From assembly GCA_017962565.1 (NCBI GenBank), contig JAGCVC010000015.1, positions 1 through 34,491 of the forward strand: a stretch of 34,491 nucleotides of DNA, given 5' to 3'. Under the pieces are notes generated by a model. That model was not told the origin of the DNA. It was given only the letters and a program-made list of their open reading frames with translations, and made no database searches. Both the position numbers and the translations under genes were made by a program. This document shows positions 9,039 through 17,792 of the stretch, piece after piece. The number at the start of each line of letters is the position of its first letter. The stretch's first letter is position 1. Source of the DNA: Alphaproteobacteria bacterium (lineage in GTDB: Bacteria > Pseudomonadota > Alphaproteobacteria > CAAHEQ01 > UBA3637).

Positions 9039-10160
9039 TTATTCTTCATTCGCTACAAATTGTCCATTTTTCATTGTTCCGACAACAACGGGAATGTGAA
9101 AAATACCATTTTCATCCGATATTATTGTACCAAAACCACCTTGATAATTCTTCATTTTCAACAGTTCTTGTGATAATTCTTTTCCATTGGCTTTGTGTTC
9201 ATTTATTTCATATGCCTTTATGATAACATCAACAACATCATAAATATAAGGAGCCATCTCGGAACTGATCTCTTCCATATATTTTTTTTGGTATTTAGCA
9301 AAAAAATCAGAATGGTAATCATTGGCTCCCACACCCCAATTACCTTCAAACAATTCTTTATTTTTTGCATGTTCAAAACGATTTATAGAAGAAATTGGAG
9401 TTGTTATGTTTTGTTCTTTCATCTTTTGAGCAAATTCATCAAAAGTCGGTGCCAATAAAACAGACAGATAAATATCCGGTTTTTGGGCATTCATTTTTAA
9501 CAAGGTTGTTCTTAAATCAGAGCCAAACAAAGGAACTCTTTCAATACTGACTATCTCCATCTCCGGGTAATTTGGTAAAAGTTCTTCTGCCGCGCTGATA
9601 ACATATTCGCCACCGGCATGAGTTTCATTGTTAACAATGGCAATCTTGCGCAACCCCTTCTGATAAGCTGTATCCAACCATAACTTTACCACATCTTTCG
9701 GCATCTGATTATACGTAAAAGCATAGGGACTTGTTTTGACAATTTCATCCGTCCACTGAAAATTCCAATAAACAACCTTCGCTTTGTCGGCTAAACCGGC
9801 TATTGCAGATGCACCACCTGAAAACCCAGAAATCATCACATCAACATTGTTAAAATTAATCAGTTTTTGAGCATTTGTAAATTCTTTTGAAGACTGTAAT
9901 TGATCGTCCTCAAAAAGAACTTTATATTCAAATCTTGAATCCGAAGGGACTTCCGAAATACGTAAATCAACCGCCTTCTTAGCTTGCTGACCTAGTCTTG
10001 CCATTGAACCGGTCAAAGGCAAAGTTACGCCGATTTTAACAACCGGCTTTTCTGTTTTTTCAATCCTCTGTTGTTGATAAACGTTAGTTGCTATAATGCC
10101 AATTAACACCAAAGCCGCAATAAACCAACCAATTACTTTTTTCCGATTAAAATTTCTCAT
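9039..10160 (-). CDS. Branched-chain amino-acid-type ABC substrate-binding protein, separate transcription unit
   Basis: The protein has 373 residues. A basic N-terminus (MRNFNRKK) and a hydrophobic segment (about 9-25) precede the mature domain. This carries VKIGVTLPLTGSMARLGQQAK and the classic first-lobe ligand loop VDVMISGFSGGASAIAGLADK, closer to ordinary LivJ-like proteins than its neighbours are. FAYDVVD-like content near the C-terminus (PYIYDVVDVIIKAYE) and NYQGGFGTIISDENG fit the family. A good ribosome site (AAGGAAA, six bases before ATG) is present. A terminator and the livH promoter follow, so it is made independently of the cluster A operon although probably served by the same permeases. 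Confidence 0.92.
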   Translation of the reverse strand: MRNFNRKKVIGWFIAALVLIGIIATNVYQQQRIEKTEKPVVKIGVTLPLTGSMARLGQQAKKAVDLRISEVPSDSRFEYKVLFEDDQLQSSKEFTNAQKLINFNNVDVMISGFSGGASAIAGLADKAKVVYWNFQWTDEIVKTSPYAFTYNQMPKDVVKLWLDTAYQKGLRKIAIVNNETHAGGEYVISAAEELLPNYPEMEIVSIERVPLFGSDLRTTLLKMNAQKPDIYLSVLLAPTFDEFAQKMKEQNITTPISSINRFEHAKNKELFEGNWGVGANDYHSDFFAKYQKKYMEEISSEMAPYIYDVVDVIIKAYEINEHKANGKELSQELLKMKNYQGGFGTIISDENGIFHIPVVVGTMKNGQFVANEE

Positions 10161-10192
10161 TGCAAGTTTCCTTCTGTTGCCAAACTACTATT

Positions 10193-10221
10193 ACTCTACA
10201 TACACAGTACAGAAATTGCAA
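10193..10221 (-). promoter_or_regulatory. Possible promoter of the separate binding-protein gene
   Basis: Minus-strand TTGCAA (10216-10221), 17-base spacer, TAGAGT (10193-10198), about 33 bases before the ATG at 10160. Both hexamers are imperfect. It overlaps the inverted repeat at 10204-10245. Confidence 0.35.
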
Positions 10222-10245
10222 TAAAAAATTTCAAAGTACAACTGT
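10204..10245. repeat. Imperfect inverted repeat in the 10161-10283 intergenic region
   Basis: The arms ACAGTAC and GTAC(AA)CTGT flank inner arms GAAATT and AATTTC around a nine-base AT-rich centre. It covers the candidate -35 region of the gene starting at 10160 and lies about 40 bases past the stop of the protease gene. No T-run follows in the protease direction, so an operator is more likely than a terminator. Confidence 0.4.
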
Positions 10246-10283
10246 ATGTCACAGAGTTTAGCACTAAAAGATTGCAGAATAGT

Positions 10284-11474
10284 TTATCGGCCGGGATTTT
10301 TTATATTTTTTGCTTGATTTATGGTAAGCTCTGATTTCAGCAAACGTTCATTTTGAATCGCTTCTATTAATCGTTCAGGTTGCGCAATCAGAGCCGGAAC
10401 ATCAGCCCTTTTAAATCCAGTATCAAGTGCTTTTCTGTGAAAATCCTCTAACGTAATATTTTTATCGGCTTGACGAGCCAACAAAAATAATCCCGTATAA
10501 AACGGTATTGCCCAACTCCAACCACCATTAGCATAGTGTACATAACCGTTTTTGGATTGAGGAGAAGCCAATGTTCTGTTGTCCATAGGAACGGCCAGTG
10601 AGTTCGGATATACCATTTGTATAAAATAACCGTGACCATAAGAATTAACATCATCCGGATCTGCATTATTTTTTCTTCCTAATCCTATAAAATGCAGTCC
10701 ATAATCTTGACGCAAATTAGATGAAATGACACAAACACCTGCTTTTTTTGCCCTTTCCAACGTGTTATTCCATTCTTCAGCCCCATCACATTCGTCCATC
10801 CTCCCCCAAGAAACGCTGACGGCTTGTATTTTTTCCCCATCCGGTAATGTCTCATTCAAATCCAAAATATCATTTAATGCCTTTGCATGATTTTTACTTG
10901 TCAATTCTCCATTGGGCTTCTTATTATTTGCCGCGTAATAGTACAATTTTGCATCAGGAGCTACACCACATGTCCGTCCGACCAAAATAGATGAAACCGC
11001 AGATCCGTGCATGCTTCCTTTCAAAAAGTCCAATCCTTCATAACCGAATTCTTTATATGAAACCAAATTTTTCATATACTCTTGATGAGGAGAAAGTGTT
11101 TGATCAATAATCGCAACAGATACGCCCTTTCCCGTAAATCCTTCTTTATGCAACTGACGAACACCCAAACCCGGATTTTTATGTCTTTCCATAATTTCCT
11201 TTGGATTAAAATCCTTAATCATTTTTTGCGGATTTTTCGGAAAAACTGTTTCGGAATCATACGTAATAAGTTCCGGAAGGCACTCAGACAAGTCCATTGA
11301 AAAACAATCTCTTGTTCTAATATCCAATTCACGCCTTGCTGTCGTAGCATCTGTTATTTCTCTTGGATCAAAAACATAATTAAATACCGAATAATCCTCA
11401 TGAGATCTTAATGCTACTTTTTTCCGATATTCTTTCAAATTAAAAAGACAAATTAAACTCTTCAGTAAATCCAT
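10284..11474 (-). CDS. Subtilisin-like (S8 family) serine protease, no signal peptide
   Basis: The protein has 396 residues. The catalytic triad can be read as D124 (VAIIDQTL), H156 (MHGSAVSSILVG) and S320 (GGWSWAIP, in place of GTSMAAP); N253 in VISSN fits the oxyanion position. VAPDAKLYYY (171-180) is the usual strand after the His helix. There is no signal peptide or membrane segment, so it is probably cytoplasmic. The ~100 residues before the catalytic domain have no match I recognise and could be a propeptide-like or targeting region. The start has AAGGA five to six bases upstream and a TTGACA promoter. The neighbouring hydrolase is divergent. Target unknown. Confidence 0.85.
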   Translation of the reverse strand: MDLLKSLICLFNLKEYRKKVALRSHEDYSVFNYVFDPREITDATTARRELDIRTRDCFSMDLSECLPELITYDSETVFPKNPQKMIKDFNPKEIMERHKNPGLGVRQLHKEGFTGKGVSVAIIDQTLSPHQEYMKNLVSYKEFGYEGLDFLKGSMHGSAVSSILVGRTCGVAPDAKLYYYAANNKKPNGELTSKNHAKALNDILDLNETLPDGEKIQAVSVSWGRMDECDGAEEWNNTLERAKKAGVCVISSNLRQDYGLHFIGLGRKNNADPDDVNSYGHGYFIQMVYPNSLAVPMDNRTLASPQSKNGYVHYANGGWSWAIPFYTGLFLLARQADKNITLEDFHRKALDTGFKRADVPALIAQPERLIEAIQNERLLKSELTINQAKNIKNPGR

Positions 11475-11495
11475 TTTTTCCTTCCTGAAAAGAAT

Positions 11496-11523
11496 ATCCT
11501 ATCATAATAAAAAATTTTGTCAA
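11496..11523 (-). promoter_or_regulatory. Sigma-70 promoter of the subtilisin-like protease
   Basis: Minus-strand TTGACA (11518-11523), 16-base AT-rich spacer, TAGGAT (11496-11501), ending 22 bases before the protease ATG. Confidence 0.6.
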
Positions 11524-11579
11524 TGTTTTTATTAAAGCAACTTATTGACCTTATCCGAAAAATGTTATAGGTTATAATC

Positions 11580-12377
11580 ATGAAAAATCTTTTTAAAATA
11601 ACTTTATTTTTCTTTATCATATTCGTTATTTACCTGGGTGTTTTATACTTTATTCAGGATGATTTGTTGTTTTATCCGGATAAACAATACAAATCCCCAT
11701 CTGATATATCCATGTCACAATTTTTGGAAAACCCACTAAAGGCACGGGACGGTACGGATATAATGACTTGGTATCATGAAGGAGATAAGGATAAACCGGC
11801 CATTTTGTTTTTACATGGTAATGGCGGACAAATAGCCACTTTTGCACCACCTTTACGCCCTATTTTAGATGCAGGTTATACCGTTTTAATGATGGAGTAC
11901 CGTGGTTTTGGAAATATGCCCGGAACCATATCCCAAGAAGTAATCGCACAAGATGCCGCACTTGCTTTCGATTGGCTAAAAAATAATGGATATTCAAAAG
12001 TTATTGTTTATGGATACTCCTTTGGAACGGCATTTGCATGTGCTTTGACTGCTATTCGGCAAATTGACGGGTTAATTTTAACAGATCCGTTTTCATCACT
12101 GAGCAAAATTATCTCTGAAAAACCTATTCCTTTTGCTAAACTTGTTTTAAAAGATGCATATATGTCTCTTGATTACCTGAAAAAATATAATGCTCCCTTG
12201 TTAATAATCCATGGAAAATCGGATGCCTTAATTCCTTATCAACATGCACAAGAATTATTTGATCAGGCTTTATCAAAAGAAAAACAAATTGAATTATTAG
12301 ACAATGAAACACATATTTCTGTATTTTTCGAACAAAAAAATGTTCCTATCATATTACAATTCTTAAAAAGGTTCTGA
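11580..12377 (+). CDS. Membrane-anchored alpha/beta hydrolase (BEM46/ABHD13-like)
   Basis: The protein has 265 residues. One N-terminal hydrophobic segment (about 5-24) is followed by LLFYPDKQY, which is typical of this hydrolase group. HGNGG (79-83) gives the oxyanion site. The nucleophile is S147 in GYSFGT, the acid D215 in HGKSDALIP, and the base H245 in NETHISVF. The triad is complete. It is probably a serine hydrolase facing the periplasm or held at the membrane; the substrate is unknown. The only upstream ribosome-site candidate is a weak AGG at 11569-11571, and a TATAAT (11573-11578) abuts the ATG, so its translation start signals are poor. It is convergent with cluster B, 62 bases away, where I see no convincing terminator. 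Confidence 0.88.
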   Translation: MKNLFKITLFFFIIFVIYLGVLYFIQDDLLFYPDKQYKSPSDISMSQFLENPLKARDGTDIMTWYHEGDKDKPAILFLHGNGGQIATFAPPLRPILDAGYTVLMMEYRGFGNMPGTISQEVIAQDAALAFDWLKNNGYSKVIVYGYSFGTAFACALTAIRQIDGLILTDPFSSLSKIISEKPIPFAKLVLKDAYMSLDYLKKYNAPLLIIHGKSDALIPYQHAQELFDQALSKEKQIELLDNETHISVFFEQKNVPIILQFLKRF

Positions 12378-12439
12378 TAAAATTCTTCAGAAGTTATCAA
12401 ATTTGACAAAACCGGGGTTAAAAAACAATATTAAGAAAA

Positions 12440-13603
12440 TTATTCTTCCGGAATAACCTCCAAAACTTCATATTTTCCGTTACCTTTTGTTTCTGCCAAA
12501 ATCAACGTCAAATCGCAAGAACCATCTTCATTCAAAGTCAGCGTTCCAAACGGTGTTTCGAACTTTTTAATAGCATCTAGAGCCTCATGGATACCTTCTT
12601 TATCCAACGTTTTTGCGTTTTTAATGGCTTCTCCCATCAACTTCATAGACGAATAACCAAATGTTGAAAAGTCAGTCGGGTCTTCACCAAAACGTTTTTT
12701 ATAAGCAATCGCAAATGGAGAATTTTTTTCATTCAAATTGTCAAATTGCTGAACAAAGACGATATTTTCATCTGTCTTGACATATTCTTTAAATCCGGCA
12801 TCTTTGAAAGTCGGGCTGCTTAAAATCTTGCCTTTAAAACCTGCTTCTCTTAAACGATTAATGCCTATAGGATAACCCATACCATAGCCAGCAACAAAAA
12901 CCGCCTCTGGTTTACTTGCTAATACTTTTGCAATCCCGTCTTTACAGTCCCGTTCATCTTCCGGATATAATTCGATGTGCGTAATTTCAACATCTGTTCC
13001 TTTAAGTCCGTCTTGAATACCTTTTATAGCTTCCTTACCAAATGGCAAGTTAATGGCATAAATAGCAACCTTTTTAATGCCAAAAAGCTCAATTGCCCTA
13101 CGTGTTAACGCATAATACAATTTTTCAATGGTTAAAAAGTTTTTATACATATATTTAGGATCATTGGATTTTAAGAATTCGTTGTTATAAGATATTGTCA
13201 CAACAGAAGGGATTTTATTATTTTTGACTAAAGGAGCAACAGCCGGAACTGCATTATCACCGGCAATAACAGCTGCCACAATATCTTTAAACAACAATCT
13301 GTTAAATTCTGAAATAGCGATTTTCGGGATGATCTGAGAGTCACCCACAAACATTTCTATCTTTCGACCGTTATAATCATCAGAAGCATTTATTTCTTCT
13401 TTTGCCAATAATGCTCCGTTTAAAATTTCTTGTCCCATTTTGGCAACAACACCTGATGGATGCGTCAACAAACCAACTTTTACAATAACATCTCCGTTAT
13501 TTGCTTCCGGTTTAACTTTCTTTTGAGATTGCAAATACCATGCGCGACCAGCAAAAACAGCAATCAATGCAACAACACATAAACCTATAATTGCCTTTTT
13601 CAC
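12440..13603 (-). CDS. Branched-chain amino-acid-type ABC substrate-binding protein (subgroup I), end of cluster B
   Basis: The protein has 387 residues and a GTG start. The N-terminal anchor ends FAGRAWYLQSQKK. Lobe 1 opens VGLLTHPSGVVAKMGQE, the ligand loop has AGDNAVPAVAPLV, and the interlobe motif is KPEAVFVAGYGMGYPIGINRL. It pairs most closely with the protein at 16649-17782, with which it shares the INASxDY and SNxPKxMYxN stretches. Unlike most of cluster B it lacks the IKQMQxDGT C-terminus and ends EVLEVIPEE, which fits its place as the last gene, with no following gene to serve. It lies 13 bases after the gene at 13617-14723. Confidence 0.92.
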   Translation of the reverse strand: MKKAIIGLCVVALIAVFAGRAWYLQSQKKVKPEANNGDVIVKVGLLTHPSGVVAKMGQEILNGALLAKEEINASDDYNGRKIEMFVGDSQIIPKIAISEFNRLLFKDIVAAVIAGDNAVPAVAPLVKNNKIPSVVTISYNNEFLKSNDPKYMYKNFLTIEKLYYALTRRAIELFGIKKVAIYAINLPFGKEAIKGIQDGLKGTDVEITHIELYPEDERDCKDGIAKVLASKPEAVFVAGYGMGYPIGINRLREAGFKGKILSSPTFKDAGFKEYVKTDENIVFVQQFDNLNEKNSPFAIAYKKRFGEDPTDFSTFGYSSMKLMGEAIKNAKTLDKEGIHEALDAIKKFETPFGTLTLNEDGSCDLTLILAETKGNGKYEVLEVIPEE

Positions 13604-13616
13604 GAAACTATCCTCT

Positions 13617-14723
13617 CTATTTTTTTATAATTTTTATTGTACCATCTGCCTGCATTTGTTTAATAACCAAAGGAACACGCATATGATTGTTTTCACCAAT
13701 TGAAATAGGTCCTAATACAGACGAAAAATCCCTTGTATTTAATATATTCTTATAAACTTCTTGGACATCATAATCATACTTTTTTATTGATGAAGCAATA
13801 ATTTTAGCCGCAATATAATTCATCATTGAAAAACTGGACGGTGAACGTTGATACTTCTTTTCAAAACGTTTAACAAAGTTTCGAAGTTCTACATCATCAG
13901 AATTGAAATCAAAACGTGTATCTGTCCAATATAGAGGATGCTTTGTTCCAATAACATTTGTATATGTCGTTATGTTCCAATCAGTAATAATCGGACCTGT
14001 AAAACCCTGTTCACGCAAGGTATTGATCAGTTTAGGATAAAGAGCCCCCCATCCGAAAATAGCAACAACTTCAGGATTGGGCTCCAAAATCTTTGTAATC
14101 AAAGAACGTGCATCTGTTGCATCAATAGCAAAGGAATCTTTTCTTAAAACAGGAATATTTTTTTCAGCCAACCTGTCTTCGAAATGTTTGGCCATAAATT
14201 CTGTTTCAATACCTTTTAAATACAAAATGGATGCGCTTTTGGCGTTCAAATCATTCATTACAAAATCAGATGAATAATCAATTAAATAAGATGTATCCGG
14301 AAAAAAGTTAACACCCAAATCTAATGTTTTTAAAGCATTAGCATAAATAGGTAAGTTTTGTTCTTTTGAAATAGGTTGAATAGCAATTGCAGGAACATCT
14401 CCATAAATAAACACGATATTTATATTATCAGATTGTAACTTTCTAAATGCAGAAATGGAATCTTTTGCCGTAAATTTACCATCTTCAACAACCAATTTAA
14501 CCTTAAAATCAGACGATTGATTAAATTCATTAAAAGCCTCCGTTAATGCTTTTTGAGTCATAGAACCATCATCCGAAAGAGCTCCACTCATTGGCAAAAC
14601 AGCCCCGATTTTTATAACTTTATCAATTTTTTCTGTTTTCTTTTGAGATTGTAAATACCATGCGCGACCACCAAAAACAGCAATCAAAGCTACGACACAT
14701 AAACCTATAATTGTCTTTTTCAT
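13617..14723 (-). CDS. Branched-chain amino-acid-type ABC substrate-binding protein (subgroup II)
   Basis: The protein has 368 residues. MKKTIIGLCVVALIAVFGGRAWYLQSQKK is followed by IKIGAVLPMSGALSDDG. It pairs with the protein at 21677-22789: both have a short interlobe loop ending LREQGFTG, a YWTDTxFD segment and a VLGPxxI C-terminal block. The ligand loop reads VFIYGDVPAIAIQPIS. The second lobe contains NYIAAKIIASSIKKYDYD in the place where related proteins have an AxSYE-type helix. It is the middle gene of the three-gene unit driven by the promoter at 15868-15896, three bases after the gene before it. Confidence 0.92.
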   Translation of the reverse strand: MKKTIIGLCVVALIAVFGGRAWYLQSQKKTEKIDKVIKIGAVLPMSGALSDDGSMTQKALTEAFNEFNQSSDFKVKLVVEDGKFTAKDSISAFRKLQSDNINIVFIYGDVPAIAIQPISKEQNLPIYANALKTLDLGVNFFPDTSYLIDYSSDFVMNDLNAKSASILYLKGIETEFMAKHFEDRLAEKNIPVLRKDSFAIDATDARSLITKILEPNPEVVAIFGWGALYPKLINTLREQGFTGPIITDWNITTYTNVIGTKHPLYWTDTRFDFNSDDVELRNFVKRFEKKYQRSPSSFSMMNYIAAKIIASSIKKYDYDVQEVYKNILNTRDFSSVLGPISIGENNHMRVPLVIKQMQADGTIKIIKK

Positions 14724-14726
14724 ATT

Positions 14727-15836
14727 TTATTCCTTTATAATTTTTGACGTACCATCGGCCTGTAATTGCTTAAATTCAAAACGGGGCAATTCCAAATTAC
14801 CATTGGGTAAATAATGAATTTTCCCGAAAATACTATCAAAATCTTGTGAAGATAACAAATTTTTGCGAACCTGCTCTGTTGTTTTATCCGTATTTTGGAA
14901 AGCATACGACAATATGTACAAACTCTCATAAGCAAACGCAGTAAATACATTTTCTCTTGTGTCTTTAAGATCATCAGAATTAAATTCTAATGTTACGTAA
15001 TAAATTCCGTCACCATTGTTCGCAACTAAATTGGTATTAAAAGGTATATCCGGTCCGGTAACTATTTTTCCATTATATTTTAATTCCATTAAAGAATTTA
15101 AAGCAGCAAAATACCCTGGTCCATATCCCCAAACAACGACAACGGAAGGTTTTTTATCCAATATCTTTACAACCTGAGTCTTGGTATCTGTTGTAGCCAA
15201 CGGAAACGTCTCTACAATCGATACCGAAACATTAGCTTCTTTCATACGCATTTTCATCAGTTCAGCAAAACGATCACCATCTGATGTTTTGACTTTTAAA
15301 ACAGCAATTGAACCATCTCCGACCATCTTAACGACAGGACCTGCCATTTCCGAAGCTAATTTATCCAAACTATACCATCCCCGGAAAAGATAGTCGTTCG
15401 TTGTTGTCGGAGTATCATCAATGTCGACCAAGGAAATTGCTACTTTTTTATCCTCATTAATTCGGGAAGAAAGAACTTTTGTTGTCAATTCGCCGAAAAG
15501 AATAAAAGCATCACAATCGGCAATTCTGTTGTAAGCGGACAATGTCCCGATTTCGGTATATTTACTGTCTTCAATATATTGTGCAATATGCAATCTGACC
15601 TGTTTTTTCGGATTAGTTAAATTAATACTCTTTTGTGCTGCATTAAGTCCTATCAAGGCATCTTGAGCATCTTTTGCAACAAAGGAAGATAACGGCAATA
15701 ATACACCGACATTAATAATATCACTTCCGTTGCTTGCAACTTGCTCTGTTTTCTTTTGTGATTGCAAATAATACGCACGACCGCCAAAAACAGCAATCAA
15801 TGCAACAACACATAAACCTATAATTGTCTTTTTCAT
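14727..15836 (-). CDS. Branched-chain amino-acid-type ABC substrate-binding protein (subgroup III), first of a separate three-gene unit
   Basis: The protein has 369 residues from the ATG at 15834-15836. That start has GGGGAAG four bases upstream and gives the shared MKKTIIGLCVVALIAVFGG anchor. The frame is open 22 codons further, but those codons run through the promoter, so the longer form is rejected. The mature part starts INVGVLLPLSSFVAKDAQ; the ligand loop is ILFGELTTKVLSSRI, with neither of the usual glycine or proline residues. KPSVVVVWGYGPGYFAALNSLM is the interlobe motif. It ends with the cluster-typical LQADGTSKIIKE, whose AAG/GAA codons form the next gene's ribosome site. Confidence 0.92.
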   Translation of the reverse strand: MKKTIIGLCVVALIAVFGGRAYYLQSQKKTEQVASNGSDIINVGVLLPLSSFVAKDAQDALIGLNAAQKSINLTNPKKQVRLHIAQYIEDSKYTEIGTLSAYNRIADCDAFILFGELTTKVLSSRINEDKKVAISLVDIDDTPTTTNDYLFRGWYSLDKLASEMAGPVVKMVGDGSIAVLKVKTSDGDRFAELMKMRMKEANVSVSIVETFPLATTDTKTQVVKILDKKPSVVVVWGYGPGYFAALNSLMELKYNGKIVTGPDIPFNTNLVANNGDGIYYVTLEFNSDDLKDTRENVFTAFAYESLYILSYAFQNTDKTTEQVRKNLLSSQDFDSIFGKIHYLPNGNLELPRFEFKQLQADGTSKIIKE

Positions 15837-15867
15837 AACACTTCCCCATTGCGCGTTGACAAACTTG

Positions 15868-15896
15868 ATTGTATTCATAGCAAAGGGAAATGTCAA
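15868..15896 (-). promoter_or_regulatory. Sigma-70 promoter of the three-gene binding-protein unit
   Basis: Minus-strand TTGACA (15891-15896), 17-base spacer, TACAAT (15868-15873); nearly full consensus. It lies in the only gap longer than 13 bases inside cluster B (15837-15907), between livF and the binding protein starting at 15836. Confidence 0.8.
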
Positions 15897-15907
15897 ACAC
15901 AAAAATA

Positions 15908-16645
15908 TTAAAAATAATGTTCTTCCAATGAGCTTTCGGAAAGAGCTTTTTTAATGGATGCAAACTCTTTTGCAATTTGTCCTTCACGTAACAAATAAGC
16001 CTTGTTCATCCACTTTAACAATTCCAATCTGTGTTCAACCATCAGCAAACTGGATTGCGGATGCGTTTTCGCAAAATTCTTTAAGCAATCCATAATTTCG
16101 ATAGCTGCAACCGGAGATAATCCCGCAGTCGGTTCATCCAATAAATATAATGAACAGGGTTTAATTAATACCATTGCAATGGCTGCAGCTTGTCGTTGTC
16201 CGCCTGAAAGTAAACCGGCACGCTTGTCCAATTTTTCTTTCAACATCGGGAAGATTTTCAAAACATTCTTTATGGCTTCTTGTTTATCAATATTTTTAAG
16301 CGGCAACAAAGATAACTCCAAATTTTCTCGAACGGTCAAATTTGTAAAAATGTTCTGAACTTGCCTTAAATAACCGATACCGGCATTGATACGAAAATCC
16401 GTTGTTGGTTCTTTTTTCTTTGTCCATTTGTAATTTAAGAATTGAATGGATGAATCTGCACGCCATATTTTTAACTCACCGACTATGGCTTTCAATAAAG
16501 AAGATTTACCACTTCCGTTCGGTCCCATCAATAAAACGCTTTCTTTGGGTTTGATAATTAAATTGACATCCTTTAAGACGGGATTTTTTTCATACCCGCT
16601 CGTTAAATGAGAAATTTTTAAAAGATATTGCTCTTTATCGTTCAT
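15908..16645 (-). CDS. livF: LivF-type ABC transporter ATPase
   Basis: The protein has 245 residues. Walker A GPNGSGKS is at 41-48, signature LSGGQ at 146-150, Walker B LYLLDEP at 166-172 and the H-loop histidine at 205 (VEHRLELL). The GIGYLRQVQNIFTNLTVRENLELSL stretch is where LivF has its VPEGRxxFxxMTVxENL block. It forms the ATPase pair with LivG (18663-19442) for cluster B, and may also serve cluster A if that cluster has no LivF of its own. It starts three bases after the binding protein 16649-17782 and is the last gene before the internal promoter. Confidence 0.92.
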   Translation of the reverse strand: MNDKEQYLLKISHLTSGYEKNPVLKDVNLIIKPKESVLLMGPNGSGKSSLLKAIVGELKIWRADSSIQFLNYKWTKKKEPTTDFRINAGIGYLRQVQNIFTNLTVRENLELSLLPLKNIDKQEAIKNVLKIFPMLKEKLDKRAGLLSGGQRQAAAIAMVLIKPCSLYLLDEPTAGLSPVAAIEIMDCLKNFAKTHPQSSLLMVEHRLELLKWMNKAYLLREGQIAKEFASIKKALSESSLEEHYF

Positions 16646-16648
16646 ACT

Positions 16649-17782
16649 CTACTCCCGTTCTTCTAAAATGTCATAAGTTCCATCAGCTTTCATTCTACCA
16701 ATGAAAATCGGCAAAGACCCCATACCTTGTTCGTCCAATATCAGATTTCCACGAATTGTATCAATCTTTTTAATTTTACTAAGTGCGGTATTAATACCCT
16801 CTGATGAACCATCAGAATTTTTGATAGCTTCACCTAATATCATTACAGAAGAATAACCATCCATCGCAAAATTACTCATTTTTTCATTAAATCTATTTTG
16901 ATATGCCCGTTCAACTTGTTCATTTCTGCCCATTTGAGTTGATTGAGCGAAGAATATAAAGTCTTTTATATCCTTTATATTTTCAACTGTTTTGGGATTT
17001 GTAATCCCTTGATCAGTAACAAGAAGCCCGTTATAACGCACCTCTTTTAAACGATTAAGTAAGGAAATATATGCTTGTCCGTAACCAACAACCAAAATCC
17101 CATCCGGTTTTTGAGCAATAATTTTTTCGACTAAGGAACGCGTATCTGTTTCATGTTCTCTGAATTTTTCTACTGTCGTTATAACACCACCCTGCTGTGT
17201 ATAGATATTTCTAAATCCTTCAAAACATTCCAAAGAATACGGAACATTCATAACTAAAACAGAAAAGTTCTTTTTCCAAAAAGCTGAAATCAAATACTCT
17301 CCCAATTTTTCGCCACCTTTTAAGACTGAAAAATAATTCTGATACATAAATTTTGGGGTATTAGATTTGGCAAATTCGCTATTACCCATAATTGTAAGAA
17401 TTGTCGGAATTTTATTTTGAATAATAAGAGGAGCTACAGGTGGAACTTGATTATCTCCGGTTGCAATTAACGCATCAATTTGATTAAATTTTAATTTGTG
17501 GAAAGCGTTTACAGCCTCTTTAGCAACACCTTTACCGTCCTCCATAATTAACTTTATTTTTTTACCCTTATAATCCGATGAAGCATTTATTTCTTCAACT
17601 GCCAAAATAATTCCATTATTCAATTCTTGCCCCATTTTCGCATATTGTCCGGAAGGGAAAGAAAGTACACCAACTTTTACTACGTTTTTCTCGGTTTCAC
17701 GATGTTCATACAGCCACCACGCACGGCCACTAAAAACGCCGACCACAACTAAAATCACAAAAGTCCAAATCCATTTTTTCAT
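16649..17782 (-). CDS. Branched-chain amino-acid-type ABC substrate-binding protein (subgroup I), between livM and livF
   Basis: The protein has 377 residues. The anchor is MKKWIWTFVILVVVGVFSGRAWWLYEHRE, somewhat unlike its neighbours up to the GRAWWLY part. VGVLSFPSGQYAKMGQE opens lobe 1, the ligand loop is IATGDNQVPPVAPLI, and the interlobe motif is KPDGILVVGYGQAYISLLNRL. It is closest to 12440-13603. Its place between the permease and ATPase genes matches the position of the broken gene at 607-1668 in cluster A, so this slot may hold the ancestral receptor of the system. The C-terminus IGRMKADGTYDILEE departs from the IKQMQ form. Confidence 0.92.
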   Translation of the reverse strand: MKKWIWTFVILVVVGVFSGRAWWLYEHRETEKNVVKVGVLSFPSGQYAKMGQELNNGIILAVEEINASSDYKGKKIKLIMEDGKGVAKEAVNAFHKLKFNQIDALIATGDNQVPPVAPLIIQNKIPTILTIMGNSEFAKSNTPKFMYQNYFSVLKGGEKLGEYLISAFWKKNFSVLVMNVPYSLECFEGFRNIYTQQGGVITTVEKFREHETDTRSLVEKIIAQKPDGILVVGYGQAYISLLNRLKEVRYNGLLVTDQGITNPKTVENIKDIKDFIFFAQSTQMGRNEQVERAYQNRFNEKMSNFAMDGYSSVMILGEAIKNSDGSSEGINTALSKIKKIDTIRGNLILDEQGMGSLPIFIGRMKADGTYDILEERE

Positions 17783-17792
17783 ATTAAACTTC

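Noticed and set aside
12385-12425. Terminator between the hydrolase and cluster B (AACCCCGGTT and TCAAATTTGA palindromes)
   Set aside because: Both palindromes leave loops too small to fold and no suitable T-run follows.
15840-15896. TTGACA / TGTCAA arms in the 15.85 kb promoter region as an operator
   Set aside because: One arm is the -35 hexamer itself, and six-base arms with a long spacing are expected by chance.
15837-15902. 22-codon N-terminal extension of the binding protein at 14727
   Set aside because: It overlaps a near-consensus promoter, and the shorter form has GGGGAAG before its ATG and the family-typical MKK start.
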